Assembly: GCF_001423295.1 (NCBI RefSeq)
Contig: NZ_LMNG01000030.1
Span: forward strand, 358 to 64,357
Direction of reading: 5' to 3'
DNA length: 64,000 nt
Source: Methylobacterium sp. Leaf112
Lineage (GTDB): Bacteria; Pseudomonadota; Alphaproteobacteria; Rhizobiales; Beijerinckiaceae
The first letter of the stretch is position 1, and every line of letters begins with the position of its first letter. The position numbers and the translations under genes are program-made. Of the stretch, positions 1-10,060 are shown piece after piece. The notes under the pieces were generated by a model. The model saw only the letters and a list, made by a program, of their open reading frames with translations, was not told the DNA's origin and searched no databases.

Positions 1-6
1 CCCTGG

Positions 7-83
<77 letters not shown>

Positions 84-101
84 ACATCACAACAACAAAC
101 C

Positions 102-133
102 AAAAGCCCCCAACCTCACGGTCGGGGGCTTTT
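102..133 (+). terminator. Intrinsic terminator of the tRNA-fMet gene
   Basis: Arms AAAAGCCCCC (102-111) and GGGGGCTTTT (124-133) form a 10-bp perfect stem ending in a T run, 18 nt after the tRNA CCA. It fits rho-independent termination of the tRNA transcript. The 247 nt from 134 to 380 hold no convincing gene. Confidence 0.9.
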
Positions 134-380
134 CGCTGTGCCAAGCTGATCAGCCGCGGGTAGGGCCCGCCTGGTCAAGCGAACCAATAACGAGAAGGCC
201 TGAGAGGGTAGGGGCCCCTCGACGACCCCGGGCACCCGACTGGGATCTCTGGATCGGGGGGCGTGAAGAACGCTGTCGTTCCTCCGCACCGTAGTCGTCA
301 CAAAGCGCGGGTGCTTCCTATTCGGTAATCCTGCACATACGTTCCGACAGAGGTGGATCGGGTCCGGCGTTCGGTCCGCC

Positions 381-1937
381 TCATTCCCACTCGATGGTGC
401 CGGGGGGCTTCGAGGTGATGTCGTAGGTCACTCGGTTGATGCCCTTGACCTCGTTGATGATGCGGGTCGCAACACGACCGAGGAAGGCCATATCGAATGG
501 GTAGAAGTCCGCCGTCATGCCGTCGACGGAGGTGACAGCGCGCAGCGCACAGACATGGTCGTAGGTGCGCCCGTCACCCATCACGCCCACGGTCTTCACC
601 GGCAGGATCACGGCGAAGGCCTGCCAGATGGTGTCGTAGAGGCCGGCCTTGCGGATCTCGTCTAAGTAGATCGCATCGGCCTTGCGCAGAGCCTCCAGCT
701 TCTCCCCTGTGATGGTACCGGGGCAGCGGATGGCGAGGCCCGGTCCCGGGAAGGGATGGCGGCCGACGAAGGCGTCCGGCAATCCGAGTTCCTTGCCAAG
801 CACCCGGACCTCGTCCTTGAACAATTCGCGCAGGGGTTCGACGAGCTGCATGTTCATGCGCTCGGGCAGGCCACCGACATTGTGGTGGCTCTTGATGGTC
901 ACCGAGGGACCGCCAGTGAACGACACGCTCTCAATCACGTCCGGATAGAGGGTGCCTTGGGCCAGGAACTTGGCGCCGCCGATCTTCTTCGCCTCGGCAT
1001 CGAACACGTCGATGAACAGGCGGCCGATGGTCTTGCGCTTGATCTCCGGATCACTGACCCCCTCGAGCTCGCCGAGGAACAGACCTTGCGCCTCCACGTG
1101 GACCAGCGGGATGTTGTAGTGGTCGCGAAACAGACGCACGACCTCGTCGGCCTCGCCCATGCGCAGAAGCCCGTGATCGACGAAGACGCAGGTGAGTTGC
1201 TCGCCGATGGCCTCATGGATCAGCACCGCCGCCACGGAGGAATCGACGCCGCCGGACAGGCCGCAGATCACCTTCTCCGAGCCGACCTGTTCGCGGATTT
1301 TTGCGATGGCCTCTTCGCGATAGGCGCCCATGGTCCAATCGCCGGAGCATCCGGCGATGTCGCGGACGAAGTTGCGGATGAGCAGCGCCCCGTGCGGGGT
1401 GTGGGCCACCTCGGGGTGGAACTGGACCGCGTAGTAATTGCGCGATTCGTCGGCGACCGCCGCGAAGGGGGCATTCTTCGACATGGCGACGGTGGTAAAG
1501 CCGTCCGGCAGCTTCGTAACCCGGTCGCCATGGCTCATCCAGACGGGGTAGTGCTCACCCACATGCCAGACGCCCTTGAACAGGGGGCAATCCGACAGAA
1601 TCTCGATCTCGGCGCGGCCGAACTCGGCATGGTGTCCGGCCTCGACCTCGCCGCCGAGTTGGGCCGCCATGGTCTGCTGACCGTAGCAGATGCCGAAGAC
1701 CGGGACGCCCGAATCGAAGACGATCTGCGGCGTTCGCGGCGAAGCGTCCGTGGTCACCGATTCTGGACCGCCCGAAAGGATCACGCCCTTCGGCTTCGAC
1801 TCGGCAAATGCCTCGGCGGCTTTGGTGAAGGGGACGATCTCGCAGTAGACGCCCTCCTCGCGCACACGTCGCGCGATGAGTTGCGTCACCTGGGAGCCGA
1901 AATCGACGATGAGGATCTTGTCGTGGTCGGTGATCAT
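381..1937 (-). CDS. guaA: GMP synthase (glutamine-hydrolysing)
   Basis: Converts XMP to GMP with ATP and glutamine, the last step of guanylate synthesis. The 518-aa length is typical. An N-terminal class I glutamine amidotransferase has nucleophile Cys84 in GICYGQQ and the His/Glu of FHPEV (173-177). The ATP-pyrophosphatase domain has the P-loop SGGVDSS (228-234). The C-terminal dimerisation domain ends in the family's usual GTIEWE. guaB, the preceding enzyme, lies 3.2 kb upstream on the same strand, but other genes lie between, so a shared operon is not evident. The ATG start matches the family N-terminus. Confidence 0.98.
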   Translation of the reverse strand: MITDHDKILIVDFGSQVTQLIARRVREEGVYCEIVPFTKAAEAFAESKPKGVILSGGPESVTTDASPRTPQIVFDSGVPVFGICYGQQTMAAQLGGEVEAGHHAEFGRAEIEILSDCPLFKGVWHVGEHYPVWMSHGDRVTKLPDGFTTVAMSKNAPFAAVADESRNYYAVQFHPEVAHTPHGALLIRNFVRDIAGCSGDWTMGAYREEAIAKIREQVGSEKVICGLSGGVDSSVAAVLIHEAIGEQLTCVFVDHGLLRMGEADEVVRLFRDHYNIPLVHVEAQGLFLGELEGVSDPEIKRKTIGRLFIDVFDAEAKKIGGAKFLAQGTLYPDVIESVSFTGGPSVTIKSHHNVGGLPERMNMQLVEPLRELFKDEVRVLGKELGLPDAFVGRHPFPGPGLAIRCPGTITGEKLEALRKADAIYLDEIRKAGLYDTIWQAFAVILPVKTVGVMGDGRTYDHVCALRAVTSVDGMTADFYPFDMAFLGRVATRIINEVKGINRVTYDITSKPPGTIEWE

Positions 1938-2035
1938 GGAACCGGAGTTAGACGAGGCTCACGCACGGTGCAACGGATGGAGCGATGTGCGCCGTGCAGG
2001 AACCGCAACCGTCTGGGGATTCTGCGGTTCGGGTG

Positions 2036-3400
2036 TCAGCTGCCCGCCTTGCGCTCCAGAGTCGCAAGGTAGAATCCGTCCGTGCCGGTGAGAGCCGGGC
2101 TCATCTGCAAACCGTGCTCGGTGAACCGCAGGAACGGGCCGAGATCGGGCTTCTCCCCAGCCACCACGGCCGTTGCCGGCACCACCGCGAAGGCGTCGCC
2201 AGCGCGCGCGAGAAAGCCAGCGACCGCCGCATCGTTCTCGTCCGGCAGCAGGGAGCAGGTGACGTAGGTGATGCGTCCGCCCGGACGCACCAGGGCAGCA
2301 GCGCGGTCGAGCACCGTGGCCTGCTCGTTGACGCGGGCGGTAAGCGCTCCCGGCCGCATCCGCCACTTCGCATCGGGATTGCGGCGCCAGGTGCCGGAGC
2401 CCGTGCAGGGCGCGTCCACGAGAACGCGATCCGCGGTACCGTCGAGGTCCGCCAGAACATCGGTCCGAGCCCGGCCGCCGCGCGGGGTCCGGATCTCGGC
2501 GCGGGCTCCAGCCCGGCGCAGACGCTCGTGAATGGGTGCAAGGCGACGTGGATCGTCGTCGCTGGCGACCAGTCGTCCGTCATTGCCCATCATCGCCGCC
2601 AAGCTCAGGGTCTTGCCGCCGCCCCCCGCGCAGAGATCGATCACGGTCTCGCCGGGCTTCGCGCCGGACAGCAGGCTCGCGAGCTGCGAACCCTCGTCCT
2701 GGATCTCGTACCACCCGCCGAGGAATTCAGGCTCGACATGCAGAGCGGGGCCGCGCCCATCCTCGCCGATGGGGATACGCAGGCCGTTGGGCGCGTGGGG
2801 CGTCGTCGCCGGGGCGAGATGGGTCAGGCCCGCCATGGCCGATTCACGGCTCTGCCTGAGGGTGTTGATCCGGATATCGAGGGGCGCGCGGCGCGCCAGG
2901 GCCCGCAACTCGTCGAGCAGCGCGTCGCCGAATGTCGTTGCGAGGGCGGGCAGCACCCATTCCGGCACGTCGCCGGCGACGTGGTCGGGCGCCTGCGCCA
3001 AGCTCGCATCGGTGAGGCGGGTCCGTTCGTGATCGGACAACGGCGCGGGGGCGAAGCGATCGCCCGAGAACTGGGCTGCGATGGTGGGGGCCGCGAGCCC
3101 ATGCTGGAGGCGCAGCATGCCGATGACGAGGGCGCGCGGACTCTCGTCGTCCATGATCCAGGCGGCGGACGCCCGCCGGCGCAGGGCATCGTAGACGAGG
3201 CTGGCGATGGAAGCCCGGTCGCCCGAGCCGGCGAAGCGGTGGGCGAGGCCCCAATCCTTGAGGGCATCGGCGGCGGGGCGACGGCGTCCGGCGATGTCGG
3301 CAAGGACTTCGATGGCGGCGGAGAGGCGGGCGGGGGGCGTCAGGGCGAAGGTCCTCCGGGCGGGATCACGAGGGTCGGGCGAATGCCGTGATACGGCCAC
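2036..3400 (-). CDS. RsmB/NOP-family RNA (cytosine-5-)-methyltransferase
   Basis: A 454-aa SAM-dependent methyltransferase that probably makes m5C in 16S rRNA. The C-terminal catalytic half shows the SAM site DLCAGGGGKT, the DAPCTGSGTW motif (motif IV PC) and VTCSLL (motif VI TC cysteine), the two-cysteine arrangement of RNA m5C methyltransferases. The N-terminal part is helical, as in RsmB, but only loosely NusB-like. The start codon is GTG; no better in-frame ATG lies nearby. It lies 98 bp upstream of guaA on the same strand. Assignment to C967 specifically is inferred from family membership. Confidence 0.88.
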   Translation of the reverse strand: MAVSRHSPDPRDPARRTFALTPPARLSAAIEVLADIAGRRRPAADALKDWGLAHRFAGSGDRASIASLVYDALRRRASAAWIMDDESPRALVIGMLRLQHGLAAPTIAAQFSGDRFAPAPLSDHERTRLTDASLAQAPDHVAGDVPEWVLPALATTFGDALLDELRALARRAPLDIRINTLRQSRESAMAGLTHLAPATTPHAPNGLRIPIGEDGRGPALHVEPEFLGGWYEIQDEGSQLASLLSGAKPGETVIDLCAGGGGKTLSLAAMMGNDGRLVASDDDPRRLAPIHERLRRAGARAEIRTPRGGRARTDVLADLDGTADRVLVDAPCTGSGTWRRNPDAKWRMRPGALTARVNEQATVLDRAAALVRPGGRITYVTCSLLPDENDAAVAGFLARAGDAFAVVPATAVVAGEKPDLGPFLRFTEHGLQMSPALTGTDGFYLATLERKAGS

Positions 3401-3506
3401 GCTTAAAGCGCGGCGGGGTCACAGGGGTGTCGAGCTTCTGGCACTATTCCGGGGCACGAAGGCAGCGGGACCACATCGGTTGGTGCCCGGAGCTTTAGAG
3501 AACCCC

Positions 3507-3671
3507 ATGCCCCCCGTCATCCATCTTGGCCTTGCCGGACTCCTGTTGCTCTTCGTCGCCGCTTGCGCGACGGCCCCGGCCGCCATCGATCCGACCCCGC
3601 CGCCGCGCCGGCTCGACGCGAAGACGCAGCTGGAATACGGCAATCCACCGCCGCCCGGACCGCGCTACTGA
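3507..3671 (+). CDS. Small proline-rich lipoprotein (54 aa)
   Basis: Function not recognised. The 54-aa product starts with a hydrophobic segment LGLAGLLLLF followed by the lipobox-like VAAC, so it is probably lipidated at Cys20 and membrane anchored. The rest is proline-rich (PTPPPRR, NPPPPGPRY) with no domain. The final 7 bp overlap the 3' end of the convergent panE-like gene. Its promoter must lie in the 106 bp separating it from the divergent methyltransferase gene. The lipobox and clean start and stop support a real gene, but its small size keeps confidence moderate. Confidence 0.6.
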   Translation: MPPVIHLGLAGLLLLFVAACATAPAAIDPTPPPRRLDAKTQLEYGNPPPPGPRY

Positions 3672-4609
3672 ACCGTCGTGGCTTCGCGAGTGCGCCGGGC
3701 CTCGTAGGCTTTCAGATGCGTGTGGACACGGTCGAGCAAGGGATGCCCGGCCGTGTCGGGCGCCCGTGCGATGAGGTCGCCGATGATCTGGTCGACTTCG
3801 ATCCGGGCCCCGTTCTCGATGTCGCGCAGCATCGAGGCGGTGAACCCCGACCCGTCCGCCGTGAGGGTGGCGCGGGTTCGCGCCACGAACTTCTCGCGGG
3901 GGGCATGGCCAGCGCTCGCCGCGATGCTACGGCACTCCTCAAGCAGGGCCTCGATGAAGTCCCGCCCGCCGGGGGCCGAGACGATGTCTCCAATGGTCGA
4001 TCGCATGAGGCAGGTCGATCCGGCCAACGTCGCCAGGAAAGTCCACTTCTCCCACATTTCCAGCATCATGGTCTGGCTCAGGCGAGGGTCGAAGGTCGCG
4101 CCTTGCATCAGGGCGTCGATGGCTTCGATGCGCGGCGACAGGCTGCCGTCGCGCTCGCCGTAGGTCAGGGTGTGCAGTTCGTTCATCTGGTGGACGGTGC
4201 CGTCCGCTCCGAGCGTCGCCGCAATGGCGCAGGTTCCTCCGAGGACGCGCTCCGACCCGAACCGGGCTTCGAGGGCGTCGAGGTGGCGCATGCCGTTGAG
4301 CACGGGCAGGATCGCCGTCTCCGGGCCGATGCCGGGGGCGACGTCCACGAGAGCTGCGTTGAGGTCGTAGGCCTTGCAGCTGAGGAACACGAGGTCGAAG
4401 GCGCCGGCCGAGGCCAGCTGCGCCGCCGTCACGGTCTTCGGCGACGAAAGCGTCAGGTCGCCGTGTGGACTCTTCAGGCTCAGGCCACGCGCAGCGAGCT
4501 TCTCCGCGCGCGCCGGGCGAACGAGGAACGTCACGTCCCGGCCGATCGCGGCCAGCCGGGCACCGAAATATCCTCCGGTGGCTCCGGCACCAACGACGAG
4601 TACGCGCAT
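3665..4609 (-). CDS. panE: PanE/ApbA-type 2-dehydropantoate 2-reductase
   Basis: A 314-aa NADPH-dependent ketopantoate reductase-family protein, potentially making pantoate for pantothenate and CoA synthesis. The N-terminus is the Rossmann motif VLVVGAGATGGYFG. The C-terminal helical domain has WEKWTFLA, where the family's catalytic Lys resides. The reading frame runs further upstream, but the Rossmann strand begins directly after the ATG at 4609, which fixes the start. The stop overlaps the convergent lipoprotein gene by 7 bp. The family has paralogues acting on other 2-keto acids, so the substrate is inferred. Confidence 0.85.
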   Translation of the reverse strand: MRVLVVGAGATGGYFGARLAAIGRDVTFLVRPARAEKLAARGLSLKSPHGDLTLSSPKTVTAAQLASAGAFDLVFLSCKAYDLNAALVDVAPGIGPETAILPVLNGMRHLDALEARFGSERVLGGTCAIAATLGADGTVHQMNELHTLTYGERDGSLSPRIEAIDALMQGATFDPRLSQTMMLEMWEKWTFLATLAGSTCLMRSTIGDIVSAPGGRDFIEALLEECRSIAASAGHAPREKFVARTRATLTADGSGFTASMLRDIENGARIEVDQIIGDLIARAPDTAGHPLLDRVHTHLKAYEARRTREATTVQ

Positions 4610-4671
4610 GGGACGATCCCTTTCGATTCGAGGACGTTCTCTCTGGAAAGTTTCTATACGCCCCGGGCGTA

Positions 4672-5091
4672 TCAGCTCGCCAGAATTCGTATGGCGAACA
4701 CACTCCACATCACCAGGAGGACCACCACGCCGGCGGCGAAGGCTTGGAAGCGATACGAGAGCGGATTGGTCGTGACGTAGAGAACCGCGTGGACCGCCCG
4801 CGTCGCGACGAAGACCCAGGCCAGCACCACGAACAGCAGGTCGGCTTTCCGGGTGTACAGTGCCAGCGGCACCAGGGCGTAAAACAGAACCGGCAGTTCG
4901 AACTGGTTCGCGTAGGCGTTGGCCGCCCGTTGGGCGCGATCTGGCCAAGTCCTCTGGCCGACGGCGATGTCGCCGACCCGAACGGTGCCGGCCCTCAACG
5001 CGGCGAAGCGGACATGCCCCATCCAGAACAGCAGCGCGAAGGTGAGGAACACCTGCGCGAAGGCCGGTGCGAGGATGGCCGGAACCGTCAT
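4672..5091 (-). CDS. MAPEG-family integral membrane protein
   Basis: A 139-aa protein with about four hydrophobic segments and the MAPEG-like core RAANAYANQFELPVLFYAL, which corresponds to the family's E-x-x-x-N/P-E-P-F-like helix 2 signature. Bacterial MAPEG proteins are inner-membrane and related to microsomal glutathione transferases, but their substrates are mostly unknown. It lies 62 bp upstream of the panE-like gene on the same strand and may be co-transcribed. No catalytic claim can be made from sequence alone. Confidence 0.8.
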   Translation of the reverse strand: MTVPAILAPAFAQVFLTFALLFWMGHVRFAALRAGTVRVGDIAVGQRTWPDRAQRAANAYANQFELPVLFYALVPLALYTRKADLLFVVLAWVFVATRAVHAVLYVTTNPLSYRFQAFAAGVVVLLVMWSVFAIRILAS

Positions 5092-5176
5092 GGTTGAGTC
5101 ATCCGCGCGTGATGAAACTCCTGCGCCCGGGGCACGCGGGAGACTGGACGGGGCGAGATTGTTCGTCGGGTGGGGT

Positions 5177-6721
<1,545 letters not shown>

Positions 6722-6843
6722 TCATCGAGTTGGCAAGGGCCAGTATCATGCGGGCCCGACCCGCGCAAAGGCGGAATCCGCGGGCGGCACGAGGATATCC
6801 CCCGTCCGCATGGCTCACCGGCCGCGCGGTCCGAGCCGTTCGG

Positions 6844-7728
6844 TCACCGGACGGGCGCGAGGGGGCCCTTGTCGGTGTATTCCGGCGGCAGGCCGATGTA
6901 ATCCGCCGCGATGCCGTCGACGCCCGGCGCACGGCCGAAGGCCTCGCAATCGGGGTCGAGGGGCGCCTCGCCGAGGGTCGTGATGCGGATGCGGTCGTAG
7001 CTCGGGATGGCCAGCGGTGCCTTGAATGGATCGACGCCGGTGGCGAGGTAGCCGCCCCAATCCTGTCCGAATTCGCCAGCGAGGTCGTAGGCGTCGCTGA
7101 TGGGCGAGAAGCGCGGCTGGCTCGTGAACGAATTGGCGGCCCCGCCCCACACCATGGCGGCCCGCTGTTCGTGGCGGCCGTCGAGGGCCTCCGCCTCAAT
7201 GGTGATGCTGCCGAGGCCGATGGGAATCCGCGGGATCGGGACGCGGCCCACCGACGTGGCGAAGCCGACACCGACCTGCGATGCGATGCTGACGCCGGCC
7301 GAGGTGGCGATGGTGGCCCCCGCAGCCGGCAATCCGGTGAGTTCGACGCGGGTGACGGCGGCGCGCACGGTCAGGTCCGCCTTGCGGCCCGAGACCACGT
7401 CGTAACGCAGAGACAGTTCGTAGCAGAGCGCCCGGTCCGCGGCGTTGGCGACGAGGCGACGCTCCACGGACGTCAGGCCGGGACCTGAGACGGCCTCGGA
7501 AAACGTTGTCGGGATGATCCGGATCGTTCGTGCGGCGGCGGTGGCGGCACGGTCGATGTAGAGCTTCGCCCGGGTGGCGACCTCTTCGCTGCCGACGAGA
7601 CGGTCGTAGCGGGTGAGTGAGCCGGAATCGTTCAGGAGGACCGTGCCGCAGCCGGCCATGGCGAGCATCAGGGCGAAACCGGCGGTCATGCCGGGTACCC
7701 TGAGACGACGTTCGAAGCGCGAGGGCAT
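6844..7728 (-). CDS. DUF3313-like lipoprotein
   Basis: Function unknown. The 294-aa precursor has a basic N-terminus, a hydrophobic stretch and lipobox AMAGC (Cys27), so it is probably an outer-membrane or periplasmic lipoprotein. The mature part contains a Ser/Thr/Gly-rich middle and the pattern ITIEAEALD, resembling DUF3313 proteins; this family call is from memory of its pattern. AAGG lies 6 nt before the ATG at 7728. A later ATG at 7689 would still keep the lipobox. It stands alone between guaB and the divergent MFS gene. Confidence 0.7.
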   Translation of the reverse strand: MPSRFERRLRVPGMTAGFALMLAMAGCGTVLLNDSGSLTRYDRLVGSEEVATRAKLYIDRAATAAARTIRIIPTTFSEAVSGPGLTSVERRLVANAADRALCYELSLRYDVVSGRKADLTVRAAVTRVELTGLPAAGATIATSAGVSIASQVGVGFATSVGRVPIPRIPIGLGSITIEAEALDGRHEQRAAMVWGGAANSFTSQPRFSPISDAYDLAGEFGQDWGGYLATGVDPFKAPLAIPSYDRIRITTLGEAPLDPDCEAFGRAPGVDGIAADYIGLPPEYTDKGPLAPVR

Positions 7729-8048
7729 CCAGGAACCTTGACGGAAGTACGGGAACGGCGGCTCGGCGCATCCGGGGCAGACATGCCCTCGAACGGTACC
7801 AGACGGTCCGTGTTGGGCGACAGCTTAGCGGCGGGGACGACCACGTGGAAAGGCGTTCGACGCCCCTCCGCCCGCTGTTGCGGCTGCGTGTGGCGGAAGC
7901 GCCACGCAGTTCCGGCACGGTTCCGGCTGCGTTCATCCACCATACGCCAACAGAACGGCACACCGCTCTCAGGAATCGGGACGTAGCCGATAAGTTTCTC
8001 TCGCCGCAGGTGCAACCCGATGGCCCATCCGGGACTTGTTGCCGTCCG
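7729..8048. other. Divergent intergenic region, lipoprotein / MFS exporter
   Basis: 320 bp without a credible gene; the short plus-strand frame here has no family features. It must hold promoters for both flanking genes. A small hairpin (GTGGCG-GAAG-CGCCAC with outer CTGC/GCAG) is visible at 7885-7908. I see no clear operator or riboswitch. Confidence 0.5.
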
Positions 8049-9449
8049 ATGCGCCCGTCTCAGATCGTCCCCCTCGTCGTCGCCACAGCCCTGTTCATGG
8101 AGAACACCGACGCGACGGTGATCGCCACGGCGCTGCCCACCATCGCCCGGAGCCTCGGCGAAGACCCTATCGCCCTGAAGCTCGCGCTCACCGCCTACCT
8201 CGTGAGCCTCGCGATCTTTATTCCCATCAGCGGCTGGATGGCCGACCGCTACGGCGCCCGTACGGTGTTCCGGGTGGCGCTCGGGGTGTTCATGGCCGGG
8301 TCGCTGGCCTGCGCGGCATCCGATTCCCTCGTCGGCTTCGTCGGCGCCCGGTTCTTCCAGGGCCTCGGCGGCGCCATGATGGTACCGGTCGGCCGCCTCG
8401 TCATCCTCCGCAGCGTGCCGAAGAGCGAGCTCGTCAGTGCGCTCGCCTACCTCACCATCCCGGCCCTCATCGGTCCGATCATGGGGCCGCCCCTCGGCGG
8501 CCTGATCACAACCTACCTCGACTGGCGCTGGATCTTCCTCATCAACATCCCCATCGGGTTCGCCGGGATCGTGCTGGCAAGCGTGTATTTCGAGAACGTA
8601 CGCGAGACCGCGCGGCCGCCCCTCGACCTCGTCGGGTTCGCGCTTTCGGGTCTCGGGCTTGCGACCCTGATGCTCGGGCTTGCCTCGACGGGGCGCCACC
8701 TCCTGCCCGAGGGTGTCTCTTGGGGGTGCCTCGCCGCCGGCATCGTCCTGCTATCGCTCTATCTCCGCCATTCGCGCAGGGTGGCGCATCCGGTCATCCG
8801 CCTCGATCTCCTGCGCTATCCGACGTTTCGCGCGGCCGTGACCGGGGGCAGCTTGTTCCGCATCGGCACCGGGGCGATTCCGTTCCTGCTCCCCCTGATG
8901 CTGCAGATCGGGTTCGGCCTCGATCCCCTGCAATCGGGCCTTCTCACCTTCGCCGCCGCCGCCGGCGCGCTCCTGATCAAGCTCATCGGTCCGCGCATCC
9001 TGCGGGCCTACGGCTTTCGCCGGGTGATGCTGATCAACGCCGCCGTCGCCGCGGGCTTCCTCGCCGCGAACGGCCTGTTCACGGCGCAGACGCCGCACGC
9101 GATCATCGTCTGCACCCTGCTGCTCGGCGGCTGCGTGCGCTCGCTTCAATTCACCTGCGTCAACGCCATCGCGTATGCGGATCTCGAACCGCGGGACATG
9201 AGCGCCGGAACGAGTCTCGCCAGCGTCGCCCAGCAACTGTCGCTCAGTCTCGGCGTCTCGCTCGGAGCGCTCGCCCTGGAAGGCAATGCCGCCTGGCACG
9301 GACGAACGGATCTCCACGCGGAGGATTTCGGACCGGCCTTCCTCGCCGTCGCGGCGATCTCGGCCCTGTCGGTCTTCGCCTTCCGTCGTCTCGCGCCCGA
9401 TGCGGGCGCGGAGGTATCGGGGCATCGCCGGGTCGCGCCGGCGCCGTGA
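8049..9449 (+). CDS. MFS multidrug exporter, DHA2 (EmrB-type, 14 TM) family
   Basis: A 466-aa proton-driven drug exporter of the inner membrane. Motif A-like GWMADRYGARTVF follows TM2, and the first helix has the DHA2-type MENTDATVIATALPTIARSL. Roughly 14 hydrophobic segments follow. The reading frame extends 68 codons upstream, but homology starts at the ATG at 8049, whose N-terminus runs straight into TM1. No TetR or MarR regulator is adjacent. It ends 1 bp from the convergent doxX gene. Confidence 0.9.
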   Translation: MRPSQIVPLVVATALFMENTDATVIATALPTIARSLGEDPIALKLALTAYLVSLAIFIPISGWMADRYGARTVFRVALGVFMAGSLACAASDSLVGFVGARFFQGLGGAMMVPVGRLVILRSVPKSELVSALAYLTIPALIGPIMGPPLGGLITTYLDWRWIFLINIPIGFAGIVLASVYFENVRETARPPLDLVGFALSGLGLATLMLGLASTGRHLLPEGVSWGCLAAGIVLLSLYLRHSRRVAHPVIRLDLLRYPTFRAAVTGGSLFRIGTGAIPFLLPLMLQIGFGLDPLQSGLLTFAAAAGALLIKLIGPRILRAYGFRRVMLINAAVAAGFLAANGLFTAQTPHAIIVCTLLLGGCVRSLQFTCVNAIAYADLEPRDMSAGTSLASVAQQLSLSLGVSLGALALEGNAAWHGRTDLHAEDFGPAFLAVAAISALSVFAFRRLAPDAGAEVSGHRRVAPAP

Positions 9450-9450
9450 T

Positions 9451-9963
9451 CTACGCCGCCGCGCGGGTCGGACTGCGTCCAGCGGGACGTTTGCCGCGCG
9501 AGGCCGCCTTCGGTGCCGCGGCCCTCGCCGCGGTGGGTCTCGGTTGAGGCCGCGCGCCCTGGCGCCAGCCCTGCCAGCTCCATGCGCCGGGACCTGTCGC
9601 AGCGTACAGGAGGAACCCGCCGGCGAGCCCCAGATCCGCGAGCATCAGGGTGCGCTCGGCCACCGCGGCGGGCCCGGAGAACTGCCAGAACGGGTGCAGC
9701 AGGACCGCCATGGCGACCGCGAAGCCTCCGAGACCAAGGCCGGTGAGGCGCGGCAGGACGCCGACGAGGAGCGCCAGGGGACCGAACACCTGAACGACGA
9801 CGGCTGCCGTCGCCACGAGGTTCGGCGAGGGCAGGCCTGTTCCGGCGAGCGTCAGGGCGAAGCCCGAGACGTTCAGCGCCCGAGCGATGCCCGTCGGAAG
9901 GAGGGCGGCGGCGAGCAGCAGCCGGGCGAGGAGAAGCAGTCCGTCATGAGTACGGCCGGGCAC
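9451..9963 (-). CDS. DoxX-family membrane protein
   Basis: A 170-aa protein with four hydrophobic segments typical of DoxX: LLLLARLLLAAALLPTGIAR with the family's G-[IL]-x-[KR] at the end of TM1, then VFGPLALLVG, and a third pair ending LADLGLAGGFLLYAATGPG. The C-terminus is an unusual basic tail rich in Arg, Ala and Pro. I chose the GTG at 9963 because GGAG lies 8 nt upstream. The longer ATG at 10002 would place its first codons on a palindrome at 9985-10000. DoxX proteins are poorly understood; some join redox or thiosulfate complexes. Confidence 0.78.
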   Translation of the reverse strand: MPGRTHDGLLLLARLLLAAALLPTGIARALNVSGFALTLAGTGLPSPNLVATAAVVVQVFGPLALLVGVLPRLTGLGLGGFAVAMAVLLHPFWQFSGPAAVAERTLMLADLGLAGGFLLYAATGPGAWSWQGWRQGARPQPRPTAARAAAPKAASRGKRPAGRSPTRAAA

Positions 9964-9984
9964 GTCGCGGGCTCCGTCTGGATT

Positions 9985-10000
9985 GGTTTGAGAACAAACC
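9985..10000. promoter_or_regulatory. Palindrome upstream of doxX (candidate operator)
   Basis: GGTTTG-AGAA-CAAACC, a perfect 6-bp inverted repeat with a 4-nt centre, lies 22 nt upstream of the preferred doxX start and 60 bp from the MFS gene end. Its position in a short intergenic region suits repressor binding. The cognate regulator is not in the window. Confidence 0.4.
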
Positions 10001-10060
10001 ATGTCCTGGGGGGCTGAAGACGGGGTTAAGGCGCGGAAAGCCGCTGGTGAAACGGGAAGC

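Noticed and set aside
7738..7986. 82-aa frame between the lipoprotein and MFS genes
   Set aside because: No Shine-Dalgarno, no family pattern, Arg-rich composition of random GC-rich DNA.
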